Shown one piece after another: positions 1 to 4,151 of a stretch of DNA of 5,857 nt. Position 1 is the first letter of the stretch; each line of letters begins with the position of its first letter. Source of the DNA: an uncultured Gemmatimonadota bacterium (GTDB lineage Bacteria > Gemmatimonadota > Gemmatimonadetes > Gemmatimonadales > Gemmatimonadaceae). The stretch lies in NCBI GenBank assembly GCA_946479995.1, contig CAMLIU010000115.1:1-5857 (forward strand). The letters are read 5' to 3'. A program made the position numbers and the translations under genes. The notes below the pieces were generated by a model. It was not told the DNA's origin and made no database searches. It saw only the letters and a list, made by a program, of their open reading frames with translations.

Positions 1-2
1 TC

Positions 3-305
3 GTCGGCGGGATGAGCCTCTTCCCGCGCGACGCCGGCGCGCGCGTGCAGCTCGCGCTGGCCGACCGCGTGGAGCTCGGCTACTGGCTCGACGCCGCCGC
101 GACCGGACGCGGACTGGTGACCGAGGCGGTGCGCGCACTGCTGGACGCGGCGGCCCGCTCCTTTCCGTCGATCCGCCTCGCGGAGATCCACTGTCACCGG
201 GAGAACGTGCCGAGCAACGCCGTGCCGGAGCGGCTCGGCTTCATGCCGGCGTACGTGGACGGGGAGGTGCAGGTGTGGCGGCGGGCGCTGACCGCGCAGG
301 GGTGA
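3..305 (+). CDS. GNAT-family N-acetyltransferase, RimJ/RimL type (5' end missing)
   Basis: This is the C-terminal part of a GNAT acetyltransferase, which transfers an acetyl group from acetyl-CoA to an amine such as a protein N-terminus or small molecule. The frame is open to the left edge, and the Val-Gly-Gly before the first Met (codon at 12) fits the family's internal strand, so the true start is probably upstream. Counting from that Met, residues 24-40 hold the acetyl-CoA pyrophosphate loop (YWLDAAATGRGLVTEAV, the Q/RxxGxG-like turn). Residues 64-77 hold ENVPSNAVPERLGF, matching the family's EN-x-x-S-x-x-x-x-E-x-LGF signature, with Pro at two positions that are usually Ala/Leu. The gene ends with TGA at 303-305. 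Codon use is strongly GC-rich, unlike the cassette genes downstream, so it is probably resident, although acetyltransferases are common cassette cargo. Substrate is unknown. Confidence 0.85.
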   Translation, partial: VGGMSLFPRDAGARVQLALADRVELGYWLDAAATGRGLVTEAVRALLDAAARSFPSIRLAEIHCHRENVPSNAVPERLGFMPAYVDGEVQVWRRALTAQG

Positions 306-441
306 GCTGGCAGCGTACCTCACGCGCGCCCGACCGTGCTCGCGCGCGCCAGGCTGCGCCGCCACTGTGGCGTGCTCGGCACCCCGATCAGCGTCGGCGA
401 GCATGCCGTGCGCGCGAAGCGAGGAAATTCCCAGCGGCTCC

Positions 442-532
442 GACCGAGTGGAGCTGGCAGTGCGTCCGCGGTAGCGGACGCTTCGCGCCCGCCTTCTATT
501 TGATCGCCCGCAGGTGAGCTTGGGCGTCAGGC
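442..532 (+). repeat. attC-like site 1 (degenerate left half; possibly attI or decayed attC)
   Basis: The right half (TCGCCCGCAGGTGAGCTTGG then GTCAGGC at 526-532) aligns closely with the right half of the site at 1041-1132. The left half is poor: GACCGAG stands where GTCTAAC is expected. The centre holds a stem at 474-481/485-492 with a TTC loop and one A-C mismatch, at about the same distance from the core as in the other sites. An alternative perfect 8-bp hairpin, 462-469 with 474-481 and loop GGTA, shares one strand with it. No gene directly precedes it within a cassette, so it may be the proximal attachment site or a decayed attC. Confidence 0.55.
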
Positions 533-601
533 AGACATCATCGCTCCAGCGAGAGAGCAGGTCCCTGCGGCACGACGCTGTCTGTCCCACAGTTCCCCAC
601 T

Positions 602-608
602 AGGAGGG
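602..608 (+). promoter_or_regulatory. Strong Shine-Dalgarno site for the first cassette gene
   Basis: AGGAGGG lies 8 bases before the ATG at 617 and fixes that start. The other two cassette genes lack a comparable site. Confidence 0.8.
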
Positions 609-616
609 CTCACTGC

Positions 617-1027
617 ATGCACGAAGCCCGTGAATTGCTCCTCGGGGCATTGACGTTGAGTCTCATGGTCCCTGGCTGTCATCGCAACGCTCCTGACGGA
701 GACGCTCGCGCGCAGTTGATCGCGGTCCTCGGCGATAGTCTGGGTGAAAGCGCCAATCCCGTAGTCGGCTTCATGCAGAACGATGGGCGTCCAACATCAC
801 ACCTGTACGTTGCGTTTGAGACGCCCGCCATCCCGAACGTCTCGGACGCGGACTTTGAACTTCGGGCCCGTGGTGTCGCCCGCTTTGTCGTGCGCCATTA
901 CGCGCATGCGAGTGATCTGGATAGCATCAGTGTTGCAGCGCGCGAACCGATGCGGCCCGGGCTCTGGCGGGTGCATCATAGACGCGCATTTGCAATCGCC
1001 GATCTGACAGCAACGGAAGCGCGGTGA
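617..1027 (+). CDS. Small putative lipoprotein of unknown function (cassette 1)
   Basis: This 136-residue protein is not one I recognise. Its N-terminus has a hydrophobic segment (LLLGALTLSLMV) followed by VPGC, with Cys21 as a plausible lipidated residue; it is close to, but not a perfect, lipobox because Pro sits at -2. It is therefore probably exported and membrane-anchored. The rest is mixed polar and hydrophobic with no further membrane segment. HLYVAFETPAIP (about residues 56-67) and FVVRHYAHASDLDSISVAAR (about 90-109) read as alternating strand/helix of a small folded domain. The start is fixed by AGGAGGG eight bases upstream. The stop lies 13 bases before the attC R'' box, as usual in a cassette. 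Codon use is less GC-extreme than in the flanking chromosome genes, suggesting acquisition. Function is unknown; secretion is a motif-based inference. Confidence 0.8.
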   Translation: MHEARELLLGALTLSLMVPGCHRNAPDGDARAQLIAVLGDSLGESANPVVGFMQNDGRPTSHLYVAFETPAIPNVSDADFELRARGVARFVVRHYAHASDLDSISVAAREPMRPGLWRVHHRRAFAIADLTATEAR

Positions 1028-1040
1028 TGCGATCCCTGCC

Positions 1041-1132
1041 GTCTAACTGAGCGCTGCACCGAACGGGCGGTTGCTGTGGGCGCCTTCGGCGCCAATCATT
1101 GGGTCGCCCGCAGCTGAGCTTCGGCGTTAAAC
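1041..1132 (+). repeat. attC site 2 (best preserved)
   Basis: The site opens with GTCTAAC (1041-1047) and closes with GTTAAAC (1126-1132), which pair with a single wobble-type mismatch. Inside, GGGCG (1065-1069) pairs with CGCCC (1105-1109), and GGCGCC TTC GGCGCC (1079-1093) forms a perfect terminal hairpin. The GCTGC/GCAGC segments next to the core boxes give the S-type pairing. Unpaired and mismatched bases between these blocks are typical of the folded single-stranded attC that integron integrases recognise. Recombination would fall after G1126. Confidence 0.9.
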
Positions 1133-1697
1133 CACACCCAGATGAGTCCATGAACGAAAGAGGATGCGCCTGGCGGCCGACGTGCGTGGTCCTCCTGTGT
1201 CTCTTGTCGGCATGCGTGCATCGTGGACCAGCTCCCGCTCGCTGTCCGTTGCCGCCGGAGCGTCAGATCCCCGCGGCCGCGGGACGCAACGAGCGAATGT
1301 GGGCACGGACGGACAGCGCCGGAGTGATTGAAGGCCGCCTGGAAGACTGGGCCACTGGAGCGCCCCTCCCGGATCTGCTGGTTTTCCTGGTTGGAGGACG
1401 GTCCACTCGCCGCGTCTATTCGGACGTCAACGGGGAGTTTCGCTTTACTGGCGTGAAGCCTGGCGCGCACGTCGTGCTCGTTTGGGCGCGGTACCCCGAG
1501 GTGCGAGATACGCTCGTGGTTCCCGCGAACAAGGGCATGCGCGGGCAGGTGCGGCTCGAGCCGTCGCATCCGGTGTACGATTGCGTAGTCGAGACGCGAT
1601 GAAGCGTGTGGTCTAACTGATTGCTGCACCCGACAAGCGATTGCAGATGCTCGCTGCGCTCGCGATGATTGGACTCGCTTGCGGGTGAGCTTGGGCG
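1127..1697 (+). mobile_element. Gene cassette 2
   Basis: The cassette contains one gene, starting 17 bases after the preceding core, and an attC that begins 8 bases after its stop. Its own 5' hexamer is TTAAAC and its 3' R'' box is GTCTAAC. On circularisation its attC would therefore regain both canonical boxes (GTCTAAC and GTTAAAC), making it the cassette most likely to be still recombinable. Confidence 0.8.
1150..1602 (+). CDS. Lipoprotein with a CarboxypepD_reg-like beta-sandwich domain (cassette 2)
   Basis: This is a 150-residue predicted lipoprotein. The N-terminus has two Arg, a hydrophobic run and a classic lipobox, LSAC, with lipidated Cys22. Residues about 57-137 match the carboxypeptidase regulatory-like fold: GVIEGRLEDWATGAPLPDLL, then SDVNGEFRFTGVKPGAHVVL (residues 91-110), the usual 'D-x-x-G-x-F-x-F-x-x-v-x-P-G' turn, followed by strands ending VRLE. 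Such domains are extracytoplasmic structural or ligand-contacting modules with no catalytic residues, often seen in surface proteins of Bacteroidota and Gemmatimonadota. I chose the ATG at 1150 because upstream frame extensions lie inside the attC site and an earlier ATG at 1142 is stopped at once. There is no clear Shine-Dalgarno site. Specific role is unknown. Confidence 0.85.
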   Translation: MNERGCAWRPTCVVLLCLLSACVHRGPAPARCPLPPERQIPAAAGRNERMWARTDSAGVIEGRLEDWATGAPLPDLLVFLVGGRSTRRVYSDVNGEFRFTGVKPGAHVVLVWARYPEVRDTLVVPANKGMRGQVRLEPSHPVYDCVVETR

Positions 1698-1703
1698 TGA
1701 GGT
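1611..1703 (+). repeat. attC site 3
   Basis: GTCTAACTGA (1611-1620) repeats the start of the previous site exactly, and TGAGCTTGGGCGT precedes the right core GTGAGGT (1697-1703), whose second T is changed to G relative to GTTRRRY. AAGCGA (1635-1640) pairs with TCGCTT (1675-1680). TCGC (1651-1654) with GCGA (1662-1665) makes a small terminal stem. The overall length is 93 bp, matching its siblings. Confidence 0.8.
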
Positions 1704-2294
1704 GACAACCCACATGTTCTTACGGAAGGCGCTCGTCATTGCGACGCTATTCGTGCCGGCCTGCTGGCGCGGACGCACGGAGATCGGTCGTGAGCTCGCT
1801 GCCCGGCTTGCCACTCCCCCACCAAGCGGGCCTGAGTGCTATCGTGGCGTCGCCCAGTTGCTTCGTGACACGATTGAATCCCGCCCGCGCGCACACGAAC
1901 GGCGGTGGCTGGTGCTCGACCCGGGGCAGGCACCGGAACCGGCAGGCTACCACATCGCATACCTTATCACGTCAAAGGGCCGCGACTGGCCGGTCTATGC
2001 CGCGTGGCGCAGAGCAGGCGATAGCCTCGAGATTCGCGAGATCGGCGGATCCTTTCCGCCCGCGTCCTGGGTCCTTCTGGATAGTGGAGTGGTGCTGGTC
2101 GGGCGTGGGGAGATGGTCCATGATGTGGGTACGCGGGATTCCGCAGGCAGTTTTGTGCACGAGCACTCACGCTGGCCCGCTCGCGCGCAGAAGATCGTGT
2201 GCGCGGATGTTCCATAGCGCCTGTCACCTGACGGGCGGTTGGGGAAGGCGCCTTCGGCGCCAATGATTGGATCGTCAGCCGGTAAGCCCTGGCG
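1698..2294 (+). mobile_element. Gene cassette 3
   Basis: The cassette contains one gene that starts only 10 bases after the preceding core and runs into the start of its own attC. This leaves no space for a promoter, so transcription must come from upstream, as in integron arrays driven by a distant promoter. Its 5' hexamer (TGAGGT) departs from TTRRRY and its R'' box is degenerate, so it looks less able to move than cassette 2. Confidence 0.7.
1714..2217 (+). CDS. Putative lipoprotein of unknown function (cassette 3)
   Basis: This 167-residue protein is not one I recognise. The N-terminus MFLRKALVIATLFVPAC is a short lipoprotein-like signal with Arg-Lys, a hydrophobic run and VPAC, with Cys17 as the candidate lipidated residue; the -2 Pro matches the VPGC of the first cassette protein. 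The mature part contains two further Cys residues (near residues 41 and 163), which could form a disulfide outside the cytoplasm. Strand-like runs include RRWLVLD, WPVYAAWRRAGDSLEIREIG and SWVLLDSGVVLVGRGEMVH, suggesting a small beta-rich domain. The ATG at 1714 is preferred since upstream extensions run into the attC. No Shine-Dalgarno site is visible. The stop codon TAG overlaps the left edge of the next attC. Function is unknown. Confidence 0.8.
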   Translation: MFLRKALVIATLFVPACWRGRTEIGRELAARLATPPPSGPECYRGVAQLLRDTIESRPRAHERRWLVLDPGQAPEPAGYHIAYLITSKGRDWPVYAAWRRAGDSLEIREIGGSFPPASWVLLDSGVVLVGRGEMVHDVGTRDSAGSFVHEHSRWPARAQKIVCADVP

Positions 2295-2300
2295 TCAACG
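2209..2300 (+). repeat. attC-like site 4 (array end, degenerate core boxes)
   Basis: The centre is nearly the same as in site 2: GGGCGGTTG, then GGCGCC TTC GGCGCC (2247-2261), then AATGATTGGATCG, with the hairpin exactly 39 bases from the right end in both. The outer boxes are weak: GTTCCAT on the left and GTCAACG on the right, in place of GTCTAAC and GTTRRRY. Placement of the outer limits follows the alignment to site 2. This is the last repeat of the array. Confidence 0.7.
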
Positions 2301-2374
2301 GGACAACTCGTCGTGGGGAGGGTATCTTTCGATTGGCCGCAGATCCGGTTTCTCCCTTCCGAAGGCCGCCGAGG

Positions 2375-2398
2375 GCGGGTTCGATTCCCGCGATTCCA
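2375..2398 (+). pseudogene. tRNA 3'-end-like fragment 1 (T-arm)
   Basis: GCGGG TTCGATT CCCGC is a perfect 5-bp T-stem with a 7-base T-loop carrying the invariant TTCRA start, followed by GATTCCA in the place of the acceptor 3' strand. No matching TGGAATC lies at tRNA distance upstream, and no D-arm is found. TTCCGAA at 2357-2363 has the form of an anticodon loop (CCG) but its stem is poor. It is best described as a tRNA relic or mimic; chance cannot be excluded. Confidence 0.35.
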
Positions 2399-2424
2399 GT
2401 TGCTGGTCGGCGGAACGTGTGGGG

Positions 2425-2448
2425 CGGGGTTCGAATCCCCGGCGGCCA
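2425..2448 (+). pseudogene. tRNA 3'-end-like fragment 2 (T-arm)
   Basis: CGGGG TTCGAAT CCCCG is again a perfect 5-bp stem with a canonical T-loop, followed by GCGGCCA and then CCT instead of CCA. The distance to the first T-arm is 50 bases, too short to hold a second tRNA. TGGCCGC at 2334-2340 could pair with GCGGCCA, but the enclosed 115 bases do not fold as a tRNA. It is listed as a relic, not as a functional tRNA. Confidence 0.35.
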
Positions 2449-2547
2449 CCTGTTGTTCCGTCGATCACGGCGACGGCCGGATGGAAGTCCTGCGGCACGC
2501 GCGACGGGCACGCTCATGGGTCCCTGGCAGTCTTCTGACGCGGGTGG

Positions 2548-2928
2548 ATGATGCTGCGATCCAGCTTCGCGCGTGCCGCGCTCGCGCTCGCGACCGTTGC
2601 CTGCGCGTCCGCGCATCCAGCCTCCCACGGCGGACGGCTGCTGGAAGGGGTCTACGTCGTGGGCCCGGAGGCCAATTCGTTCCGCGAGTGCAGGGGCACG
2701 TTCAGGTGGACCGTGGAATTCGTCCCTGGCGCGGCGCCAGCGGCCTGGCCGCCCGGCACGGCGGGCGGCTACAATGCGACCTATTATTTCGTGAGGTGGC
2801 AGGCGGATCTCATCGATCCGCCTCGCGTCCCGCTGGGGCAGCCACCAGCGGCGCCGCTCCGCGCTCGCGTATACGCCGTGAAGAGCATGCGAGCCTTGCG
2901 GCCCGGGGAGTGTGACGAGCGACTGTGA
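2548..2928 (+). CDS. Small exported protein, probable lipoprotein, unknown function
   Basis: This 126-residue protein is not one I recognise. MMLRSSFARAALALATVACA is a signal peptide: two Arg, an Ala/Leu core, then TVAC, a near-lipobox with Cys19, so export and possible lipid anchoring are inferred. The mature part, with GVYVVGPEANSFRECRGTFR (from about residue 34) and YNATYYFVRWQADLID, looks beta-rich. It holds two more Cys residues (about 48 and 122) that could pair. The start could also be the second ATG at 2551; GGGTGG just upstream is a weak ribosome-binding site. The gene follows the cassette array by 247 bases and has no attC after it, so it is not counted as a cassette, although its type of product is similar. 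Codon use is high-GC like the chromosome genes. Confidence 0.7.
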   Translation: MMLRSSFARAALALATVACASAHPASHGGRLLEGVYVVGPEANSFRECRGTFRWTVEFVPGAAPAAWPPGTAGGYNATYYFVRWQADLIDPPRVPLGQPPAAPLRARVYAVKSMRALRPGECDERL

Positions 2929-2972
2929 ACATGCGGCCCACATGACCGCACACCCACCACGCCCATCCGACC

Positions 2973-3536
2973 ATGACCGACGTGCTGTTCGTCCAGGGAG
3001 CAGGCCCGGGAGTTCACGCGGACTGGGACATCCACCTCGTCGAGAGCCTGCGTCGCGAACTTGGAACATCGTACGACGTCCGCTATCCGGAGATGCCGGA
3101 CGAGTCGGATCCGCGGATGGAGGCGTGGCGCCCGGTGCTCCAGCGTGAGCTTGCCGGGCTGCGGCCAGGTGGTATCGCTGTGGGACACTCGGTCGGCGGG
3201 ACCGTGCTGCTGCACCTTCTCGCGGACAGGGCGCCGGCGAACGGTCTCGGCGCCGTCGTCCTGATCGCCGCGCCCTTCCTTGGCGCTGGCGGCTGGGCGA
3301 GCGAGGAGGTCGCACCTCGGGCCGATCTCGGCGAACGGCTGCGTGGTGTCGCGCCGGTACTGCTGTTCCACGGCGAAGACGACGAAGTGGTGCCGGTGGC
3401 GCACGTGGAGCTCTACGCCGCCGCGATCCCGCACGCGCGCGTGCGTCGGCTGCCGGGACGCGACCATCAGCTGAACGACGACCTGTCCGAGGTGGCTGGC
3501 GACATTCGCCGGCTGACGTCGCGCAACGTCAGCTGA
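2973..3536 (+). CDS. Compact alpha/beta hydrolase (RBBP9/YdeN-like serine hydrolase)
   Basis: This 187-residue protein fits the small single-domain serine hydrolase family. The N-terminal strand DVLFVQGAGPG (3-13) carries the oxyanion-side turn. GHSVGG (71-76) is the nucleophile elbow with Ser73. HGEDDEVVP (133-141) supplies the acid, most likely Asp137. GRDHQLND (162-169) supplies His165. The order Ser-Asp-His and the length are as in the family, and there is no lid domain and no signal peptide, so it should be cytosolic. The substrate is unknown; members hydrolyse esters or similar bonds in vitro. No clear Shine-Dalgarno site precedes the ATG. It sits 44 bases after the preceding gene, on the same strand. 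Confidence 0.88.
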   Translation: MTDVLFVQGAGPGVHADWDIHLVESLRRELGTSYDVRYPEMPDESDPRMEAWRPVLQRELAGLRPGGIAVGHSVGGTVLLHLLADRAPANGLGAVVLIAAPFLGAGGWASEEVAPRADLGERLRGVAPVLLFHGEDDEVVPVAHVELYAAAIPHARVRRLPGRDHQLNDDLSEVAGDIRRLTSRNVS

Positions 3537-3556
3537 CCGCTTGCGTCCCTCCCATC

Positions 3557-3574
3557 GGCGCGCATATTCGCGCC
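3557..3574 (+). terminator. Possible weak stem-loop after the hydrolase gene
   Basis: GGCGCG CATATT CGCGCC makes a 6-bp all-GC stem with a 6-base loop, 20 bases after the hydrolase stop. There is no T-run after it, so intrinsic termination is doubtful. Confidence 0.25.
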
Positions 3575-3575
3575 C

Positions 3576-3659
3576 ATGTCGACTACCCCGGCGGGACCCG
3601 CGCGATTCGCCCGTCTCCTGGCGCCGCTGTGGCTCGTCACCGCCATCTGGACTTCCTGA
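3576..3659 (+). CDS. Very short ORF, possible decayed membrane-protein remnant
   Basis: The ATG at 3576 opens 27 codons (MSTTPAGPARFARLLAPLWL then VTAIWTS) with a short hydrophobic stretch. A different frame continues just past its stop as LDFLSTSALSVFAYHTHE, also hydrophobic at first, so a frameshifted relic is possible. No Shine-Dalgarno site is seen and I know no homologue. It may be nothing. Confidence 0.15.
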   Translation: MSTTPAGPARFARLLAPLWLVTAIWTS

Positions 3660-3695
3660 GCACGAGTGCGCTGAGCGTGTTCGCCTATCACACGC

Positions 3696-4082
3696 ATGAG
3701 TGTCGCGAGCGACAGTCAGCCTGATCCCGTGGTCCTCGACGTCGGCCGGGAGCTCAGCTCCAGCAACCGACTGGAGCTGAGCGCGATGGCGATCGACGCG
3801 CTGGAGCACGGCACGCGAGAGCTGCGCCTCGACTTCGCACGCACGAGCTACATGGACAGCGCCGGAATCGGCATGCTGATCTCCCTCCTGAAGCACGTGC
3901 GCGAGCGCGGTGGCACGTTGCGGCTCGCGAACCTGAACGCCGAGCTCAGGGCGCTGTTCGAGCTCACCAGGCTCGACGCGCTGTTTCCGTTCGAGGAGGG
4001 CAACGATGGTCCCGCGGGCGCGGGTGTGCACGCTCCGCATCGGCCCCCGCCACGCGCGGGCGGCGAGGAAGCTGCGTGCTAG
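3696..4082 (+). CDS. STAS-domain protein, anti-sigma-factor antagonist-like
   Basis: This 128-residue protein has a single STAS domain over about residues 10-100, as in SpoIIAA/RsbV. These proteins bind anti-sigma kinases and are switched by phosphorylation. LRLDFARTSYMDSAGIGMLI (43-62) is the signature, and Ser55 in Asp-Ser-Ala-Gly is the position phosphorylated in SpoIIAA, so the switch residue is present. The following helix LLKHVRERGGTLRLANLN and ELTRLDALFPF complete the fold. The last 28 or so residues are a Gly/Pro/Ala/His-rich tail not normal for the family. No partner kinase, phosphatase or sigma factor gene is in view. The start ATG at 3696 has no strong ribosome-binding site. Family assignment is strong; the pathway is not determinable here. 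Confidence 0.88.
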   Translation: MSVASDSQPDPVVLDVGRELSSSNRLELSAMAIDALEHGTRELRLDFARTSYMDSAGIGMLISLLKHVRERGGTLRLANLNAELRALFELTRLDALFPFEEGNDGPAGAGVHAPHRPPPRAGGEEAAC

Positions 4083-4085
4083 GAG
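4081..4085 (+). promoter_or_regulatory. Shine-Dalgarno site overlapping the STAS gene stop
   Basis: AGGAG begins within the TAG stop of the STAS gene and stands 8 bases ahead of the ATG at 4094. It is the clearest ribosome-binding site between 3500 and 5000, yet it serves only a 15-codon frame. Confidence 0.45.
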
Positions 4086-4093
4086 AGCGAGGC

Positions 4094-4141
4094 ATGTTGC
4101 CCTCCTTCGACGTGATCAAGCGCCGGATGAGGCGCGAATAG
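4094..4141 (+). CDS. 15-aa mini-ORF, possible leader coupled to the next gene
   Basis: The frame encodes MLPSFDVIKRRMRRE, a short peptide with a basic C-terminus. It has a well-placed AGGAG site, while the membrane protein gene starting at 4152, only 10 bases after this stop, has none. A reading ribosome could reinitiate on the next ATG. No homologue is known to me and this could be chance. Confidence 0.3.
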   Translation: MLPSFDVIKRRMRRE

Positions 4142-4151
4142 TTTTCGCCCC

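Larger units (their letters stand above)
306..616. other. Gene-free stretch with the leftmost attC-like site
   Basis: No convincing gene is seen here. The 80-codon open frame that spans 275-517 overlaps the acetyltransferase, is Arg/Ala/Pro-rich and looks like a chance frame. Bases 306-441 are GC-rich with no recognisable element. Bases 442-532 form the leftmost attC-like site. Bases 533-616 are an 84-base leader ahead of the first cassette gene and end in a strong ribosome-binding site. I could not identify a confident -35/-10 pair in the leader. Confidence 0.6.
527..1126 (+). mobile_element. Gene cassette 1
   Basis: By the standard definition a cassette runs from just after the G of the preceding core to the G of its own. 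This one contains an 84-base leader after the core, one lipoprotein gene with its own Shine-Dalgarno sequence, and a full attC ending at 1132. It is the only one of the three with room for its own 5' signals. Confidence 0.75.
442..2300 (+). mobile_element. Integron gene-cassette array (three cassettes, no integrase in view)
   Basis: Four related imperfect inverted repeats of nearly equal length (91-93 bp) occur after non-homologous short genes, all in the same orientation. Each right half ends in a variant of TGAGCTT-x-GGCGT followed by a core box. Two left halves begin with GTCTAAC, the canonical R'' box, and one right half ends with GTTAAAC, the canonical R' box (GTTRRRY). This gene-plus-attC repetition defines an integron array. 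The cassettes are about 600, 571 and 597 bp, each with one + strand gene. Integrase and attI are not visible. Since cassette genes normally point away from the integrase, one would be expected left of the window, or the element may be an integrase-less cluster. The array call is firm; its mobility is inference. Confidence 0.85.
2301..2547. other. Gene-free junction between cassette array and downstream genes
   Basis: No convincing protein gene is seen between the last attC-like site and the next start. Open frames across it are Arg/Pro-rich and overlap each other on both strands. The notable content is a pair of tRNA T-arm-like hairpins at 2375-2398 and 2425-2448. TATCTT at 2322-2327 resembles a -10 box, but no -35 partner can be defended. 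Confidence 0.5.

Noticed and set aside
300..316. Resemblance of GTGAGCTGGCAGCGT to the left part of the attC-like site at 448-465
   Set aside because: The match is short, has no core box and no pairing partner at attC distance; not enough to call another site.
462..481. Perfect 8-bp hairpin as a rho-independent terminator for the acetyltransferase
   Set aside because: No T-run follows, and the position lies inside the attC-like repeat, which explains it better.
275..517. 80-codon frame after the acetyltransferase
   Set aside because: It overlaps the acetyltransferase in another frame and continues through the attC-like site; Arg/Ala-rich with no domain or ribosome-binding site.
1079..1093. 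GGCGCC-TTC-GGCGCC as a transcription terminator (also at 2247)
   Set aside because: No T-run follows, and both copies are the terminal hairpins of larger 92-bp attC inverted repeats.
2334..2448. A complete tRNA closed by TGGCCGC/GCGGCCA
   Set aside because: The enclosed 115 bases contain two T-arms, no D-arm and no proper anticodon stem. The shorter choice GGCCGCC (2364) with GGCGGCC (2441) overlaps the T-stem by one base.
2275..3315. Long minus-strand open frame (346 codons)
   Set aside because: It is Arg/Pro/Gly-rich low-complexity sequence, lies antisense to the hydrolase and lipoprotein genes, and shows no domain. High GC content produces such frames.
2784..4040. Minus-strand open frame of 418 codons, the longest in the window
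   Set aside because: It is antisense to the hydrolase and STAS genes, which have clear catalytic and phosphorylation motifs. Its translation has no recognisable family pattern.
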